Shown here in pieces: positions 24,998 through 34,040 of a stretch of DNA of 64,000 bases; position 1 is the first letter of the stretch, and each line of letters opens with the position of its first letter. Both the position numbers and the translations under genes were made by a program. A model generated the notes under the pieces. The model was not told the origin of the DNA. It did no database searches and saw nothing but the letters and a program-made list of their open reading frames with translations. This DNA comes from Deltaproteobacteria bacterium (lineage in GTDB: Bacteria > Desulfobacterota > Desulfobulbia > Desulfobulbales > SURF-16), in contig JACRCD010000021.1 in assembly GCA_016219175.1 (NCBI GenBank), forward strand, positions 1 to 64,000, given 5' to 3'.

Positions 24998-25230
24998 GAT
25001 CACTGACGCCGCGGCACCCCCGGCACAGCCCGGACTTTCCTTAGTATCAGCAGTTGCCGCCGGTCCGCTCAACCTCACTGTAAGATCGCAAGGTAGGTTT
25101 GCCGTGGCGTTGATGGACGCGGCCCTGACGGAGATTTCCCGAAAGAGTGTCAAGTCATGGTTGCCGAACTGACCGTGCAGGTGTAAGATATGCCGAATTT
25201 TGTCCGCGAAAATCACCTGCCAGGGCTGCC

Positions 25231-28200
25231 ATGAAAATCCTCGAATATACCGGCATCAATCAATCCCGTTGCAAGAGTCAGTACAAAAAGATCGTGGCCG
25301 CCATCGAGCGCGACGACTTCAAGACCGCCGAGGTCAAGAAACTGGCAAACATCAGCCACGGCAAATTTTACCGGGCCAAGCTCGACTATGCCAACCGTTT
25401 GCTGTTTACCGTCGTTCGCCACAACGACGAGGTCTATGCCCTGCTGCTGGAGGTGATCGAGAATCACGACTATACCAGGTCCCGTTTTCTGCGGGGAGCT
25501 CAGGTTGACGAGGGCGCGCTGGCCGCCATCGACCCGGCCAGGGCGGCCGGGGAGGCGGAGGCGGTACGCTATGTCCACCATGCGCGCCGCGAGATCCATT
25601 TTCTCGACAAGATGATCTCCTTCGACGATGCCCAGGAGTCGGTCTACCGGCTGCCACCGCCGGTGATTCTGGTGGGCTCGGCCGGCAGCGGCAAGACGGC
25701 CCTGACCCTGGAAAAGATGAAGCACATCGAGGGCGAGGTTCTCTACGTCACCCATTCCGCCTTTCTGGCCCAGAGTGCGCGCAATCTTTACTATGGCCAC
25801 GGTTTTGAGCGGGACGGCCAGGAAGCGGCCTTCTTCTCGTTCCGGGAATTCATGGAGAGCATCCGGGTGCCCAAGGGCCGGGATGCCTCCTGGCGTGATT
25901 TCGCCGCCTGGTTTGGCCGCATGCGCCAGCAGTTCAGGGGCATTGACGCCCATCAGGCCTTTGAGGAGATCCGCGGGGTGATCGGCGCCGACTCCGGCGG
26001 CGTGCTTGATCGCGAGGCCTATCTTGCCCTGGGCGTGCGGCAATCGATCTTCACTGGTGTTGAGCGGGAGCGGATGTACGACCTGTTTCAGAAGTACCGG
26101 GAGTGGCTTGGCGCGACTTCCCTGGTCGATCTCAATCTTCTGGCCGGCGAGTGGCTGGGGTGGGCTGAGCCGCGCTATGATTTCGTGGTGGTGGACGAGG
26201 TACAGGACATGACCCCGGTCCAACTCAGCCTGATTCTGAAAACCTTGAAGCGACCGGGACACTTCCTGCTCTGCGGCGATTCCAACCAGATCGTCCATCC
26301 CAACTTCTTCTCCTGGTCCAAGGTCAAGTCCCTCTTCTGGCGCGACCCGGATCTGGCGGCCCATCAGGACGTGAAGGTGCTGCGGACCAATTTCCGCAAC
26401 AGCCGCGAGGCCACCCGCATCGCCAACAACTTGCTGAAGATCAAGCACTGCCGCTTCGGCTCCATCGACCGGGAGAGCAATTTTCTGGTGCAGGCGGTAG
26501 CGGACGATGACGGCGCCGTCACCGTTCTGGCCGACACCGACGCGGTGAAACGGGAGCTCAACCAGAAGAGCAAGGGCTCGACCCGGTGCGCCGTCATCGT
26601 CCTGCGCGACGAGGACAAGGCCATGGCCCGCCGCTTCTTTCAGACGCCGCTCATCTTTTCCACTCACGAGGCCAAGGGTTTGGAATATGAGACCATCATC
26701 CTCTACCGTTTCGTCTCCGATCATCGCGCCGAGTTTGGCGAGATCGCCGCCGGCGTGAGCCCGGCCGACCTGGCGCCCGATGAACTGGGATACCGACGGG
26801 CCAAGGACAAGGCCGACAAGTCGCTGGAAATATACAAATTTTTTATCAATGCCCTCTATGTGGCCCTGACCCGGGCCATGAAAAACGTCTACTGGCTGGA
26901 GTCGGATACCGGCCATGCCCTGCTTGGTCTCTTAAACCCGCGGCGGAGCGGCGAAAAGGTGGAGATGACGGCCAAAACCTCGACCCTGGAGGAGTGGCAG
27001 AAAGAGGCGCGCAAGCTGGAGTTGCAGGGTAAACTCGAACAGGCCGAGGCCATCCGCACCACCATCCTCAAGGAGACGCCGGTACCGTGGGCGGTATTTG
27101 CCGAAGAGCATCTGCGCGGCACCCTGCACAAGGTCTTCCGCGACCGGGCGCCGGGGATCAAGCCCAAGCAGCAGCTGTACGACTATGCCTGCTGTCACGA
27201 TATGTCTTTCCTGGCTGAGTGTCTGGCCTCCGAGGCAGGCTATAATGCCGCCAGCCATTTCAAGGCCCAGCAGCGAACCGTGGCGTCCAGGCATCTTGCC
27301 CCATACGCGGCCCGCAATATCAAGGATGTGCTCCGCCAGTGCGAGCGGCACGGCCTCGACCACCGCAATCCCATGAACCAGACGCCGCTCATGGCGGCCA
27401 GCATTGTCGGTAACCTGCCGCTGGTGGAGGCGCTGCTGGAGCGGGGCGCCGATCCCGGCCAGACCGATGATTACGGACGCAACGCCCTGCACTGGGCCAT
27501 GAACGAGGCCTTCCGCGACGCCAAGTACGCAGCCGGGCTGTTCGCCGCGCTGTACGAATTGATCGCCCCGGCCGGCATCGACCTGATGGTGGGCGAGCGG
27601 CTGGTCCGCATCGACCGCCACCTGAGCGAGTACTTTCTGGTGCAGACCATGTGGGCCCTGTTCAAAAGCCGGTTGCATGACTTTTCCTGGAGCAGGGAGG
27701 CCGGCTGCTTCAGCACCGAGACCATTCTCAGGGCCTGGGCCCAGTTGCCCACCCATATCATCCGGCCGGAACGCAACAAACGCCCCCATATCTCAAGCGT
27801 CCTGTCCCGCAACGAGGTGGACCGTGATTATGCCTATAACCGCCGGTTGTTCAAACGCCATTCCCAGGGTTCGTATCAATTCAATCCGCGGCTCGCGGTG
27901 CGCCGCAAGACCGCGGACGGCGAGGGGTGGCTGCCGGTCTTTGCGGCCCTGAATGTGCCGTTGCTCAAGGAGTGTGCTCATCATCACTGCTGGGCATTTA
28001 TCGACAATCTGCTGCAGTCGGCCGGCATGGAAAAGACGGCTGTACCGGCATCAGGCGAGCGCGTTTATCATCGTTTGGTGGCCGAACACGAAGCTTTCGT
28101 GGCGCAAAACCGCGAGTATCAGGCGCAGCTGCAACGGTTACGCGAGGAGCGCGAGGCGCTCCAGTCACGGCGTTCGGCTCAGCGGGCAGCGAGGGCGAAG

Positions 28201-28326
28201 CGTCCGGCCCCGGCCGGAGAGCAGCTGGCCGGTGACCCCGGAGAAAAGAAACGGCCGAAACAGGGCTGGCTGTGGGGCGACCCTGACAGTGGGGGTGATA
28301 GCAAAAAGGGCGGAGATACGCCGTAA
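25231..28326 (+). CDS. UvrD/Rep-like superfamily 1 helicase with ankyrin repeats
   Basis: The start is set at 25231 (MKILEYTGIN), where family-like sequence begins; the frame opens earlier at 25147. The product is 1031 residues. Residues 15-95 (HGKFYRAKLDYANRLLFTV, VIENHDYTRSRFLRG) resemble a RelE/ParE-like fold, an inference. An SF1A helicase core follows: Walker A GSAGSGKTAL (149-158), Walker B VVVDEVQDMTP (320-329), motif III LCGDSNQIVHP (348-358), THEAKGLEYE, and motif VI YVALTRAMKNVYWL. Residues 700-770 contain ankyrin repeats (TPLMAASIVGNLPLVEALLERG, shown in part), and the C-terminus is a coiled coil with a basic tail. It is likely an ATP-driven DNA or RNA translocase. Helicases of this mixed architecture occur in mobile or conflict regions, so a defence role is possible but unproven. 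Confidence 0.8.
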   Translation: MKILEYTGINQSRCKSQYKKIVAAIERDDFKTAEVKKLANISHGKFYRAKLDYANRLLFTVVRHNDEVYALLLEVIENHDYTRSRFLRGAQVDEGALAAIDPARAAGEAEAVRYVHHARREIHFLDKMISFDDAQESVYRLPPPVILVGSAGSGKTALTLEKMKHIEGEVLYVTHSAFLAQSARNLYYGHGFERDGQEAAFFSFREFMESIRVPKGRDASWRDFAAWFGRMRQQFRGIDAHQAFEEIRGVIGADSGGVLDREAYLALGVRQSIFTGVERERMYDLFQKYREWLGATSLVDLNLLAGEWLGWAEPRYDFVVVDEVQDMTPVQLSLILKTLKRPGHFLLCGDSNQIVHPNFFSWSKVKSLFWRDPDLAAHQDVKVLRTNFRNSREATRIANNLLKIKHCRFGSIDRESNFLVQAVADDDGAVTVLADTDAVKRELNQKSKGSTRCAVIVLRDEDKAMARRFFQTPLIFSTHEAKGLEYETIILYRFVSDHRAEFGEIAAGVSPADLAPDELGYRRAKDKADKSLEIYKFFINALYVALTRAMKNVYWLESDTGHALLGLLNPRRSGEKVEMTAKTSTLEEWQKEARKLELQGKLEQAEAIRTTILKETPVPWAVFAEEHLRGTLHKVFRDRAPGIKPKQQLYDYACCHDMSFLAECLASEAGYNAASHFKAQQRTVASRHLAPYAARNIKDVLRQCERHGLDHRNPMNQTPLMAASIVGNLPLVEALLERGADPGQTDDYGRNALHWAMNEAFRDAKYAAGLFAALYELIAPAGIDLMVGERLVRIDRHLSEYFLVQTMWALFKSRLHDFSWSREAGCFSTETILRAWAQLPTHIIRPERNKRPHISSVLSRNEVDRDYAYNRRLFKRHSQGSYQFNPRLAVRRKTADGEGWLPVFAALNVPLLKECAHHHCWAFIDNLLQSAGMEKTAVPASGERVYHRLVAEHEAFVAQNREYQAQLQRLREEREALQSRRSAQRAARAKRPAPAGEQLAGDPGEKKRPKQGWLWGDPDSGGDSKKGGDTP

Positions 28327-28596
28327 AGGGGCGCCTGGGGAGGGGATTGGTCATGTAAATTGTAAAAGACTCTGACAATTTGCATGGATGTGGTAATTTT
28401 TATATATGATTCCACGAGATAGCGAACATGAGATGCTGGCTGGGCAGTTTTGGCTCCGGCTCCCTGATTCCGCTTTGCACTTCCCTATTTCCCCTCCGAA
28501 AAAGGCAATGCCGGTCTAACGAATCAACCGAGCCGGTCGAGGCGGTGGTCATGACCCCGGATAAATGGGAGTACGGAGGCTCTTATTATACACTCT

Positions 28597-31098
28597 TTAG
28601 ATTCGTTTGTATTTCATCTTGAGCGATGACTTGAATAGCCGCCCTGCTCTCCATAAGTTAGGTGTATCCGATGAACGTTCGAAGATGCCTATGCGGAGCA
28701 TCTGGTCGAGGCAGCGGCGCGCGATCCCTCGCTCAAGTCCGGAACGTGTAGCCAGGTGCGTTTCCATCTCCTCAACATCAAAAGGGGTTATCTGCCCGGT
28801 AAAAGCATTGATCCATTCGTCAAGCTTGGCCTGGTTAGCCTCTGGACTGTCTAATTTGAAGTCAAGAAGGTGCTGCAGTTCCTGCAGAATTTGATCCATG
28901 TAGTCTTGTGACGCTTGTTCCTGGGCTTTGATAATCATCTGTTGATCCAGCCGCCCTTCGACCAGGGAAGACGAACCCTTTTGCCCACCACTTGCATTCA
29001 ATGTGCTCAAGAAACTGTCTACCACGCGCGGGTAATAGGACGCTCCTTGGCTGGAACTGTCGGCAAAATGCAGGCGAAGGAATGTCGAGGTTAGGATGTT
29101 GAACCGTCTAAGTTTTTTCGGGAAAATTTGCAGGATCAACCGTTCACCCGCTTGATCCGTCACCTCGCCGGCGCGAATGATCTCCATCAACCCTTCGATT
29201 TCGGAGATGGTTTCGGGGAAAGACTTTTTGAAAAAATCGAGCTGAGGCAAACGCGATAAAAGAAAATTAAGAATCTTTTGATAGTCCCACAAGAGATAGA
29301 TTGTCCGGCCGGCTACCTGCTGCTCTAAATTCTGGACAGTGCGGCTCGCCAGATCGGTGCGAAGAAAAAGTTTTACCTCAACTTTCCCACTAAACCGGTC
29401 TTCGGATTGGAGTGCGAGCAGAAACAAAAAAAGACTCTCAACAAACCTGTAAACCTCTGAAACCGCAAAAGCGGTTTCAATGCCGTCAAGCAGAAAAATT
29501 CTCTTGCCGTTTTTCGGCAATGCCTCCATCACCTTCTGTCTCAGGGTGATGGTGTCCAACCTGTCTTCAAGAATTTTCGCAAGGCGGGGGTGAATGACGT
29601 TCCGTTCGGTGTTGGACCCCTGCAGGGCGGCAAGGAGAATTGCCCACCACAATCCCTCTGGCTCGTTTTGAAAGAAATCCCGGGCATGTAAGAACTCATG
29701 CGCGACCGTCTTTATGCCCCCTGGAGTGTCGCTGCTTGCGTCGACGAGCAGAGATTCCCCTAACTGTTCGAGAGCAAGTTGTTTAGCTAATCTGGTTTTT
29801 CCCGTTCCCTTTCTCCCCAATATGTAGCGGATCGAATTGTTTGGTTGGCGCAGCTTTGTGAGCGCCTCGGTCTGGATCAGATCCCCCTGGTCAAGTGAGC
29901 CGCTGCTGCTGAGTTTTCTTTTCACTGGCAAGGATATTTCAAACAATCTGGTCAGTTCGTTTAGTGTCGTTTTCGTTCCCGACCCGAGATCTCGGAGGTC
30001 GGGCAAAGTTGTGGTGCGAAAAGACTGGTCATAAGGCCAGAGGAGCCAGCGATCTTCAACGCCTGAAGAATCGGCAGGAAAATCCTCTTGCGCTTCGGGC
30101 TGGATTGATCGGGCAATGGTTTCTCCCATCAACTGGAGAAGGTCGTTTCGCTGGCGTACCGTGCGTCTGCGAAAACCATCCTCGGTTTCCTCGTCAGGTT
30201 TGAATGTAATAATAACTCCCGGATTCTCAGGATTAGCCTCTAAAACTTCGCGGATGACTTCTTCCGCGCCTCGCCACTGTTCATCCAATTTTGTGAAGAT
30301 GGCCGCCGGGCCGGGGAGCAATTTCATCCAGGTTAATGTTGTCATTGCCATTCCCGAGCGATGATCAACCAGAATCACATCAAATCGCTGTTCAATGGCC
30401 CACCTTCTGATCCTTTCGATCCCCTCTGCCAGGATTCCAGGCATAAGACTGGTTTGCAGCGCAAACGCAGCAAAGTCAAGGTGGTAGCCGGATTCGCGTG
30501 GTCGACAGGCGATCAGGCGAACTTCACCTCCATCACGACCCTGCAAGGCGGGTATGGCGATGATGCCCTGAGCTTTTCGAGCAATGCCAAGAAGAGTCGA
30601 GCTTAGCCCGTTCGGTGTCACGCCAAACAGGACATCCAGCGATGGCGCCTCAATGTCTGCATCAAGGACGAGGACCTTCACGCCCTCATGCGCCAGTTTT
30701 TGCGCCAAACAGGCCAGCACGGATGAACGGCCCTGTCCTCCTTTGTAGCCAAAGAAATGCACCACCCGTATGGCGGAAAGCCCCATAGTCTCAATCACAT
30801 CCGTTGTGGGCTTTTCCGGAAATGCCGCCCTCAACCAGTGTTGACCACGATTCTCCAGAGGTTGTAAGGCGGCTTCGGCTGGTGTCATCCACTGCAGGGT
30901 GAATAGACAGTCAGCAGCTGTTTTTCGCACCTCCGACATTAATAATTTCATTTTCCCACAGGCAATAAGTTCTCTCTCATCTTCTTCCTTTCCCTCGAAA
31001 TCGGATGAGATGCAGCGAACATAGACATAGGGAAAACGAAAGGCATGGTCAATCTCTCCAACAGCTTTCAGTTTTTCCAGTAGCAGTTTGCCTGTCAT
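28597..31098 (-). CDS. Large protein joining a ParA-like domain and an AAA/STAND-like ATPase
   Basis: In this 833-residue protein, residues 105-345 form a ParA/MinD-like (SIMIBI) domain with the deviant P-loop GYKGGQGRSSVLA (118-130), VLVLDADIEAPSLD and DVILVDHRSG. Residues 410-620 hold a second P-loop module: Walker A GRKGTGKTRLAKQ (428-440) and Walker B KRIFLLDGIE (532-541). A helical C-terminal region follows, ending in a winged-helix-like segment (LDQMLRIGIFERS). The first 100 residues are unassigned and could be an effector-associated domain. The KGGxGRS type of ParA domain fused to STAND-like ATPases is known from predicted bacterial counter-invader systems. The ATG overlaps the stop of the small upstream gene (ATGA), so the two form one unit. 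Confidence 0.72.
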   Translation of the reverse strand: MTGKLLLEKLKAVGEIDHAFRFPYVYVRCISSDFEGKEEDERELIACGKMKLLMSEVRKTAADCLFTLQWMTPAEAALQPLENRGQHWLRAAFPEKPTTDVIETMGLSAIRVVHFFGYKGGQGRSSVLACLAQKLAHEGVKVLVLDADIEAPSLDVLFGVTPNGLSSTLLGIARKAQGIIAIPALQGRDGGEVRLIACRPRESGYHLDFAAFALQTSLMPGILAEGIERIRRWAIEQRFDVILVDHRSGMAMTTLTWMKLLPGPAAIFTKLDEQWRGAEEVIREVLEANPENPGVIITFKPDEETEDGFRRRTVRQRNDLLQLMGETIARSIQPEAQEDFPADSSGVEDRWLLWPYDQSFRTTTLPDLRDLGSGTKTTLNELTRLFEISLPVKRKLSSSGSLDQGDLIQTEALTKLRQPNNSIRYILGRKGTGKTRLAKQLALEQLGESLLVDASSDTPGGIKTVAHEFLHARDFFQNEPEGLWWAILLAALQGSNTERNVIHPRLAKILEDRLDTITLRQKVMEALPKNGKRIFLLDGIETAFAVSEVYRFVESLFLFLLALQSEDRFSGKVEVKLFLRTDLASRTVQNLEQQVAGRTIYLLWDYQKILNFLLSRLPQLDFFKKSFPETISEIEGLMEIIRAGEVTDQAGERLILQIFPKKLRRFNILTSTFLRLHFADSSSQGASYYPRVVDSFLSTLNASGGQKGSSSLVEGRLDQQMIIKAQEQASQDYMDQILQELQHLLDFKLDSPEANQAKLDEWINAFTGQITPFDVEEMETHLATRSGLERGIARRCLDQMLRIGIFERSSDTPNLWRAGRLFKSSLKMKYKRI

Positions 31099-31499
31099 AT
31101 AGCCACCCCTTTCGCGCGAAGTTGAACAATAATGTCTTCAACTACCTTGACCAAGTTCAGGAGATTCGCGTCGGTCGTACCTCCTGTGTGGTCGTTCTCG
31201 TGCTGTGTATAGCGTAATTCCGGGTATTTGTTGGGACGAACAGTTGCTGTGTTTCCTGAAATATCCGTACACGGGATGGCCGAAAGCTCCTCCCTGAGCT
31301 GGACTCCTAAGGCAGTAAGGCCGGGGTCACCTAAATCACCAAGCAATCCTGGTACATCATGGCCTTTGGGCCAGCCGGCCGAATGATGATGGTCTTTGAG
31401 GGCAAGTTCAGTCGCCACAAGTTGCCCGTAGGCCGCCAGCAAGGGCTGGTCGGAGTGTCTGGCGGACAAAAAAGCTCTTCGATTCATCGCGTGTGGCAT
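31095..31499 (-). CDS. Small protein paired with the double-ATPase protein
   Basis: The start is taken at 31499 (MPHAMNRRAF) because GGGGT lies six bases upstream; an upstream ATG at 31523 is also possible. The product is 134 residues, with RHSDQPLLAAYGQLVATELALKDHHH near the N-terminus (shown only as landmark pieces RHSDQPLL and VATELALK) and a helical C-terminus. No signal peptide or membrane segment is seen. I do not recognise the family; a HEPN-like or adaptor role is possible. Translation is coupled to the ATPase gene by an ATGA overlap, so it probably works as its partner. Confidence 0.6.
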   Translation of the reverse strand: MPHAMNRRAFLSARHSDQPLLAAYGQLVATELALKDHHHSAGWPKGHDVPGLLGDLGDPGLTALGVQLREELSAIPCTDISGNTATVRPNKYPELRYTQHENDHTGGTTDANLLNLVKVVEDIIVQLRAKGVAI

Positions 31500-31716
31500 A
31501 TTGTTACCCCGGCTGGATTGCAAACGTTATCATATCATTCATCGGCTACGGAGAAAAAGTTGTCGTTCCAATGAACTTCATTAATATATCTAGCTTGCCA
31601 TGACAACAGTAATAATCTAATCGGTTTTGTCGTGGTAACTGAAACAAATAATTTCGCATAACGAAAAAAATGATGTGGCAGAAACATGACCGCTGCATTT
31701 CCATTACATTCCCAAG

Positions 31717-33240
31717 CTACCACGCATAAACCAGCTCCAGGCCGAGCTGGTCGTTGGCGGCGTACCGGCCGAAGAGCGAGGCGGGCGGGCCGTGCAGGAT
31801 GAGGGTGGTGAGGCTGGTTTTCCAGGCGTCGGTGAGCACATAGGTGATGGAGGCCCTGAGCATGGCGGCGTTATGTTCGGGGTTGTAGGCCGGATTGACG
31901 GTGGTTTCCAGCTTCTGGTTCAGGAAGTAAACCCGGAGATTGGCCCACAGGATGGTTTCACAGGCGCGATCATAGAGGGCGCCGGGCCGGTCGAGGATGA
32001 GGGTCTGTTGGGCCTGCAGGGTGAGGATGACATCCTCGACGAGCCGGTAGTCGGCGGCCAGGCCGTAATCGATGGTGTCCCGGTTGATGTCAATATCCGG
32101 CAGCTGTGTGACGCCTGTGGCGGGCTGGGTCGGATAGCCCCACAGCTCCGGCTGCAGATTAAAGCCGCGGTTGAGGGTGGCCGCCGCCTCTTCGCGCAGG
32201 CTCCAGTCACCCAGGACCAGGGCCCCGTCCAGGCCGAACGAGGTGATGCGGTGAAATGAAGGGACGAGCCCCGGATCAATGATCGTTTTGCCGCTGCCTG
32301 TCTCGTTGACCTGTAGGGCCGTGGTCGCAAAAACTGGGCGCGGATCAAAGCCGTGAAAGAGATTGACGGCCCAGTCGATGTCGCCCAGCCGCTGCAGGCG
32401 CAAGCCAAAGGAGCCGTTAGCAAACGTTCTGGCCGGCAGCTCCGGCTCCCGCATGTTCACCTCAGCGCCGGCCAGGTCAGGAAACAGCGTTGCCACGGGG
32501 AGCACACCCCACCGTTCGTCCGGGTCGGGCAGGTGGTACGGCACATGCCACGGCGCCCAGACCAGTTGGTAATTCCACTCCTCCCTGTTCAGGCCTGCTG
32601 AAACGGCCGGCACGCCGATCTTGCGTTCTTCCAGCGATTTAACGATGAACTGGTGGTAATCCCAGGGGTTGAACAGATCGTTTACCGGGAACTCGTCCAG
32701 CCGGCCCCAGGAAAACCGCTGGATGCCCACCCGCCAGTCGATGGCGGCCAGCTGCCGCTCCCCGTACAGCTCCTTGACCTCAAGAAAAGGGGTGTTGTCC
32801 TGGTATACCTCGTCCAGGCTTTCCAGCAGCCCGTGGTCCTGCCGGGGGCCGCGCACCGTGCCGTCCCAGCCCCCTTCCAGCCACAGATGCAGCCTTCCCG
32901 CCTCTTTCTCGGCGTCAAGCACCAGCCTGCCGTGGGCAGTAGGCTCCTCGCGCACGCTGTGATGCTCCGTGGCATAGGGAACCGTGAGCTTCAGCCGGCC
33001 GGCTACGCTGACACCCTCGGCCGCGAAGAGGGGCGGGGCCGGGCTCAGTACCAAGAGGAACAGCAGCGGAAGATATTTTGCAACTCCCCGGATCAAGTGA
33101 AAAAACAGCGGAAATCTCTGGTTGCGGGCATGGCCCGCTTCTACAGAGTTGATACGATTCACCGCTAGATGCAGAGAATTATTTTTGCCCCGGTAGGAGC
33201 GGGCCATGCCCGCGATCATTCCCGTACGGCATTTCGTCAT
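31717..33240 (-). CDS. Outer-membrane beta-barrel protein of the ABC-LolA-like operon
   Basis: The ATG at 33240 overlaps the upstream stop (ATGA), giving 507 residues. A signal peptide (YLPLLFLLVLSPAPPLFA) appears only about 45 residues in, because a REP hairpin pair fills the region between start and signal; a downstream TTG start is an alternative. The mature part has alternating beta strands, an internal WGRLDEFPVNDLFNPWDY motif and a C-terminal aromatic strand (LGLELVYAW), as in DUF1302-like barrels. It is the last gene of the operon with a FtsX permease, ATPase and LolA-like protein. Together these look like a route moving lipid or lipoprotein to the outer membrane. Confidence 0.78.
   Translation of the reverse strand: MTKCRTGMIAGMARSYRGKNNSLHLAVNRINSVEAGHARNQRFPLFFHLIRGVAKYLPLLFLLVLSPAPPLFAAEGVSVAGRLKLTVPYATEHHSVREEPTAHGRLVLDAEKEAGRLHLWLEGGWDGTVRGPRQDHGLLESLDEVYQDNTPFLEVKELYGERQLAAIDWRVGIQRFSWGRLDEFPVNDLFNPWDYHQFIVKSLEERKIGVPAVSAGLNREEWNYQLVWAPWHVPYHLPDPDERWGVLPVATLFPDLAGAEVNMREPELPARTFANGSFGLRLQRLGDIDWAVNLFHGFDPRPVFATTALQVNETGSGKTIIDPGLVPSFHRITSFGLDGALVLGDWSLREEAAATLNRGFNLQPELWGYPTQPATGVTQLPDIDINRDTIDYGLAADYRLVEDVILTLQAQQTLILDRPGALYDRACETILWANLRVYFLNQKLETTVNPAYNPEHNAAMLRASITYVLTDAWKTSLTTLILHGPPASLFGRYAANDQLGLELVYAW
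33124..33213. repeat. REP doublet (REPIN-like) inside the barrel gene 5' end
   Basis: The arms GCGGGCATGGCCCGCTTCTAC (33124-33144; shown 21-mer trimmed: GCGGGCATGGCCCGC) and its inverted near-copy at 33193-33213 (GGAGCGGGCCATGCCCGC) are separated by 48 bases. Each arm is itself a palindrome, the usual design of REP pairs moved by RAYT transposases. No RAYT gene is present here. Confidence 0.85.
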
Positions 33241-34040
33241 TTTCCCGCCCGTTCCAGGGAACGCTGGGTAAACAGCTCGTCGTCGAAGCTGGTGTGATAG
33301 CGGATGTCTTCGATGGTGAGCCCGGTACGGTGGCCGGTTTTGACGTTTTCCATCATGGCCCTGAAAGGCGTGGGGATGTCGTCGATGATCCGCACATCGG
33401 AGAAGGTCCCCTGGCGGTAGAGCTGTTTGTCCTGATAGTATTCGATTTTGACGTGGACCCACAGATCCTTGGCCACCCAGGCCACGTAGCGGCTCCATTT
33501 GCGGCGCACCTTGGGCTCCACCTCGATCACCTGACAGGCCATGCCGTCCACCACCTCCTCGCGGAGGATGGTGAAGCGGTAATCGTCGAGATTGGGCGGG
33601 CCGCCGAAATCGTCATAGGAAAAGTCGGTGCCGAAGAACGAGTCGTCCTGGGAGGTGGTGGGGATGCGCCGGATACGTTTGAATTCCGGGAAATAGGCCC
33701 ACAGGTCCCGGTCCGCGAAGCTGCGGGCGTGGACGAGAAAGCCCACATCCTTCAAGTCCGGCGGGGTCTTGAAAACCACCAGCACCTTGTAGGCCTCGCC
33801 TTCGCCCTTTTTGCTGTATTCGACCAGGGAGCGGGTGCGCGTGCCGCCGCCCCGGTCAAAGAGGGTCATGCTGGCCTCAGTCTGCCGGTCAAGTGCCCTG
33901 GTGCGCACCTCATGCACCTTTTCATACACCTCCCGGCCGGACATGGCCAGGGCCGCCGGCACGGTGCTGAACAGAAAAAACGCGGCCATGAACCATGTAC
34001 CAATCCGCAATACGCAATCCGCAATCCGCAATTTATTCAT
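33237..34040 (-). CDS. Outer-membrane lipoprotein-sorting (LolA-like) protein
   Basis: The start is at 34040 (MNKLRIADC), overlapping the permease stop by eight bases; the longer frame from 34184 only shadows the permease. The product is 267 residues. The signal peptide is AAFFLFSTVPAALA. The mature protein matches the LolA/LolB-like sorting family found with FtsX exporters: SFFGTDFSYDDFGGP, YRFTILREEVVDGM, VWVAKDLWVHVKIEYYQDKQL (landmarks only). It likely ferries lipid or lipoprotein across the periplasm between the permease and the barrel encoded on either side. The n-region of its signal is encoded by a 7-base tandem repeat. The next gene is coupled by ATGA. Confidence 0.85.
   Translation of the reverse strand: MNKLRIADCVLRIGTWFMAAFFLFSTVPAALAMSGREVYEKVHEVRTRALDRQTEASMTLFDRGGGTRTRSLVEYSKKGEGEAYKVLVVFKTPPDLKDVGFLVHARSFADRDLWAYFPEFKRIRRIPTTSQDDSFFGTDFSYDDFGGPPNLDDYRFTILREEVVDGMACQVIEVEPKVRRKWSRYVAWVAKDLWVHVKIEYYQDKQLYRQGTFSDVRIIDDIPTPFRAMMENVKTGHRTGLTIEDIRYHTSFDDELFTQRSLERAGK
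34002..34029. repeat. Four-copy 7-base tandem repeat in the LolA-like signal peptide
   Basis: AATCCGC, AATACGC, AATCCGC, AATCCGC run in tandem over 28 bases. A change of one unit would shift the reading frame a few codons after the start. Confidence 0.8.

Noticed and set aside
25213-26916. 567-codon minus-strand frame opposite the helicase
   Set aside because: High GC keeps the antisense frame open; the sense frame shows all helicase motifs.
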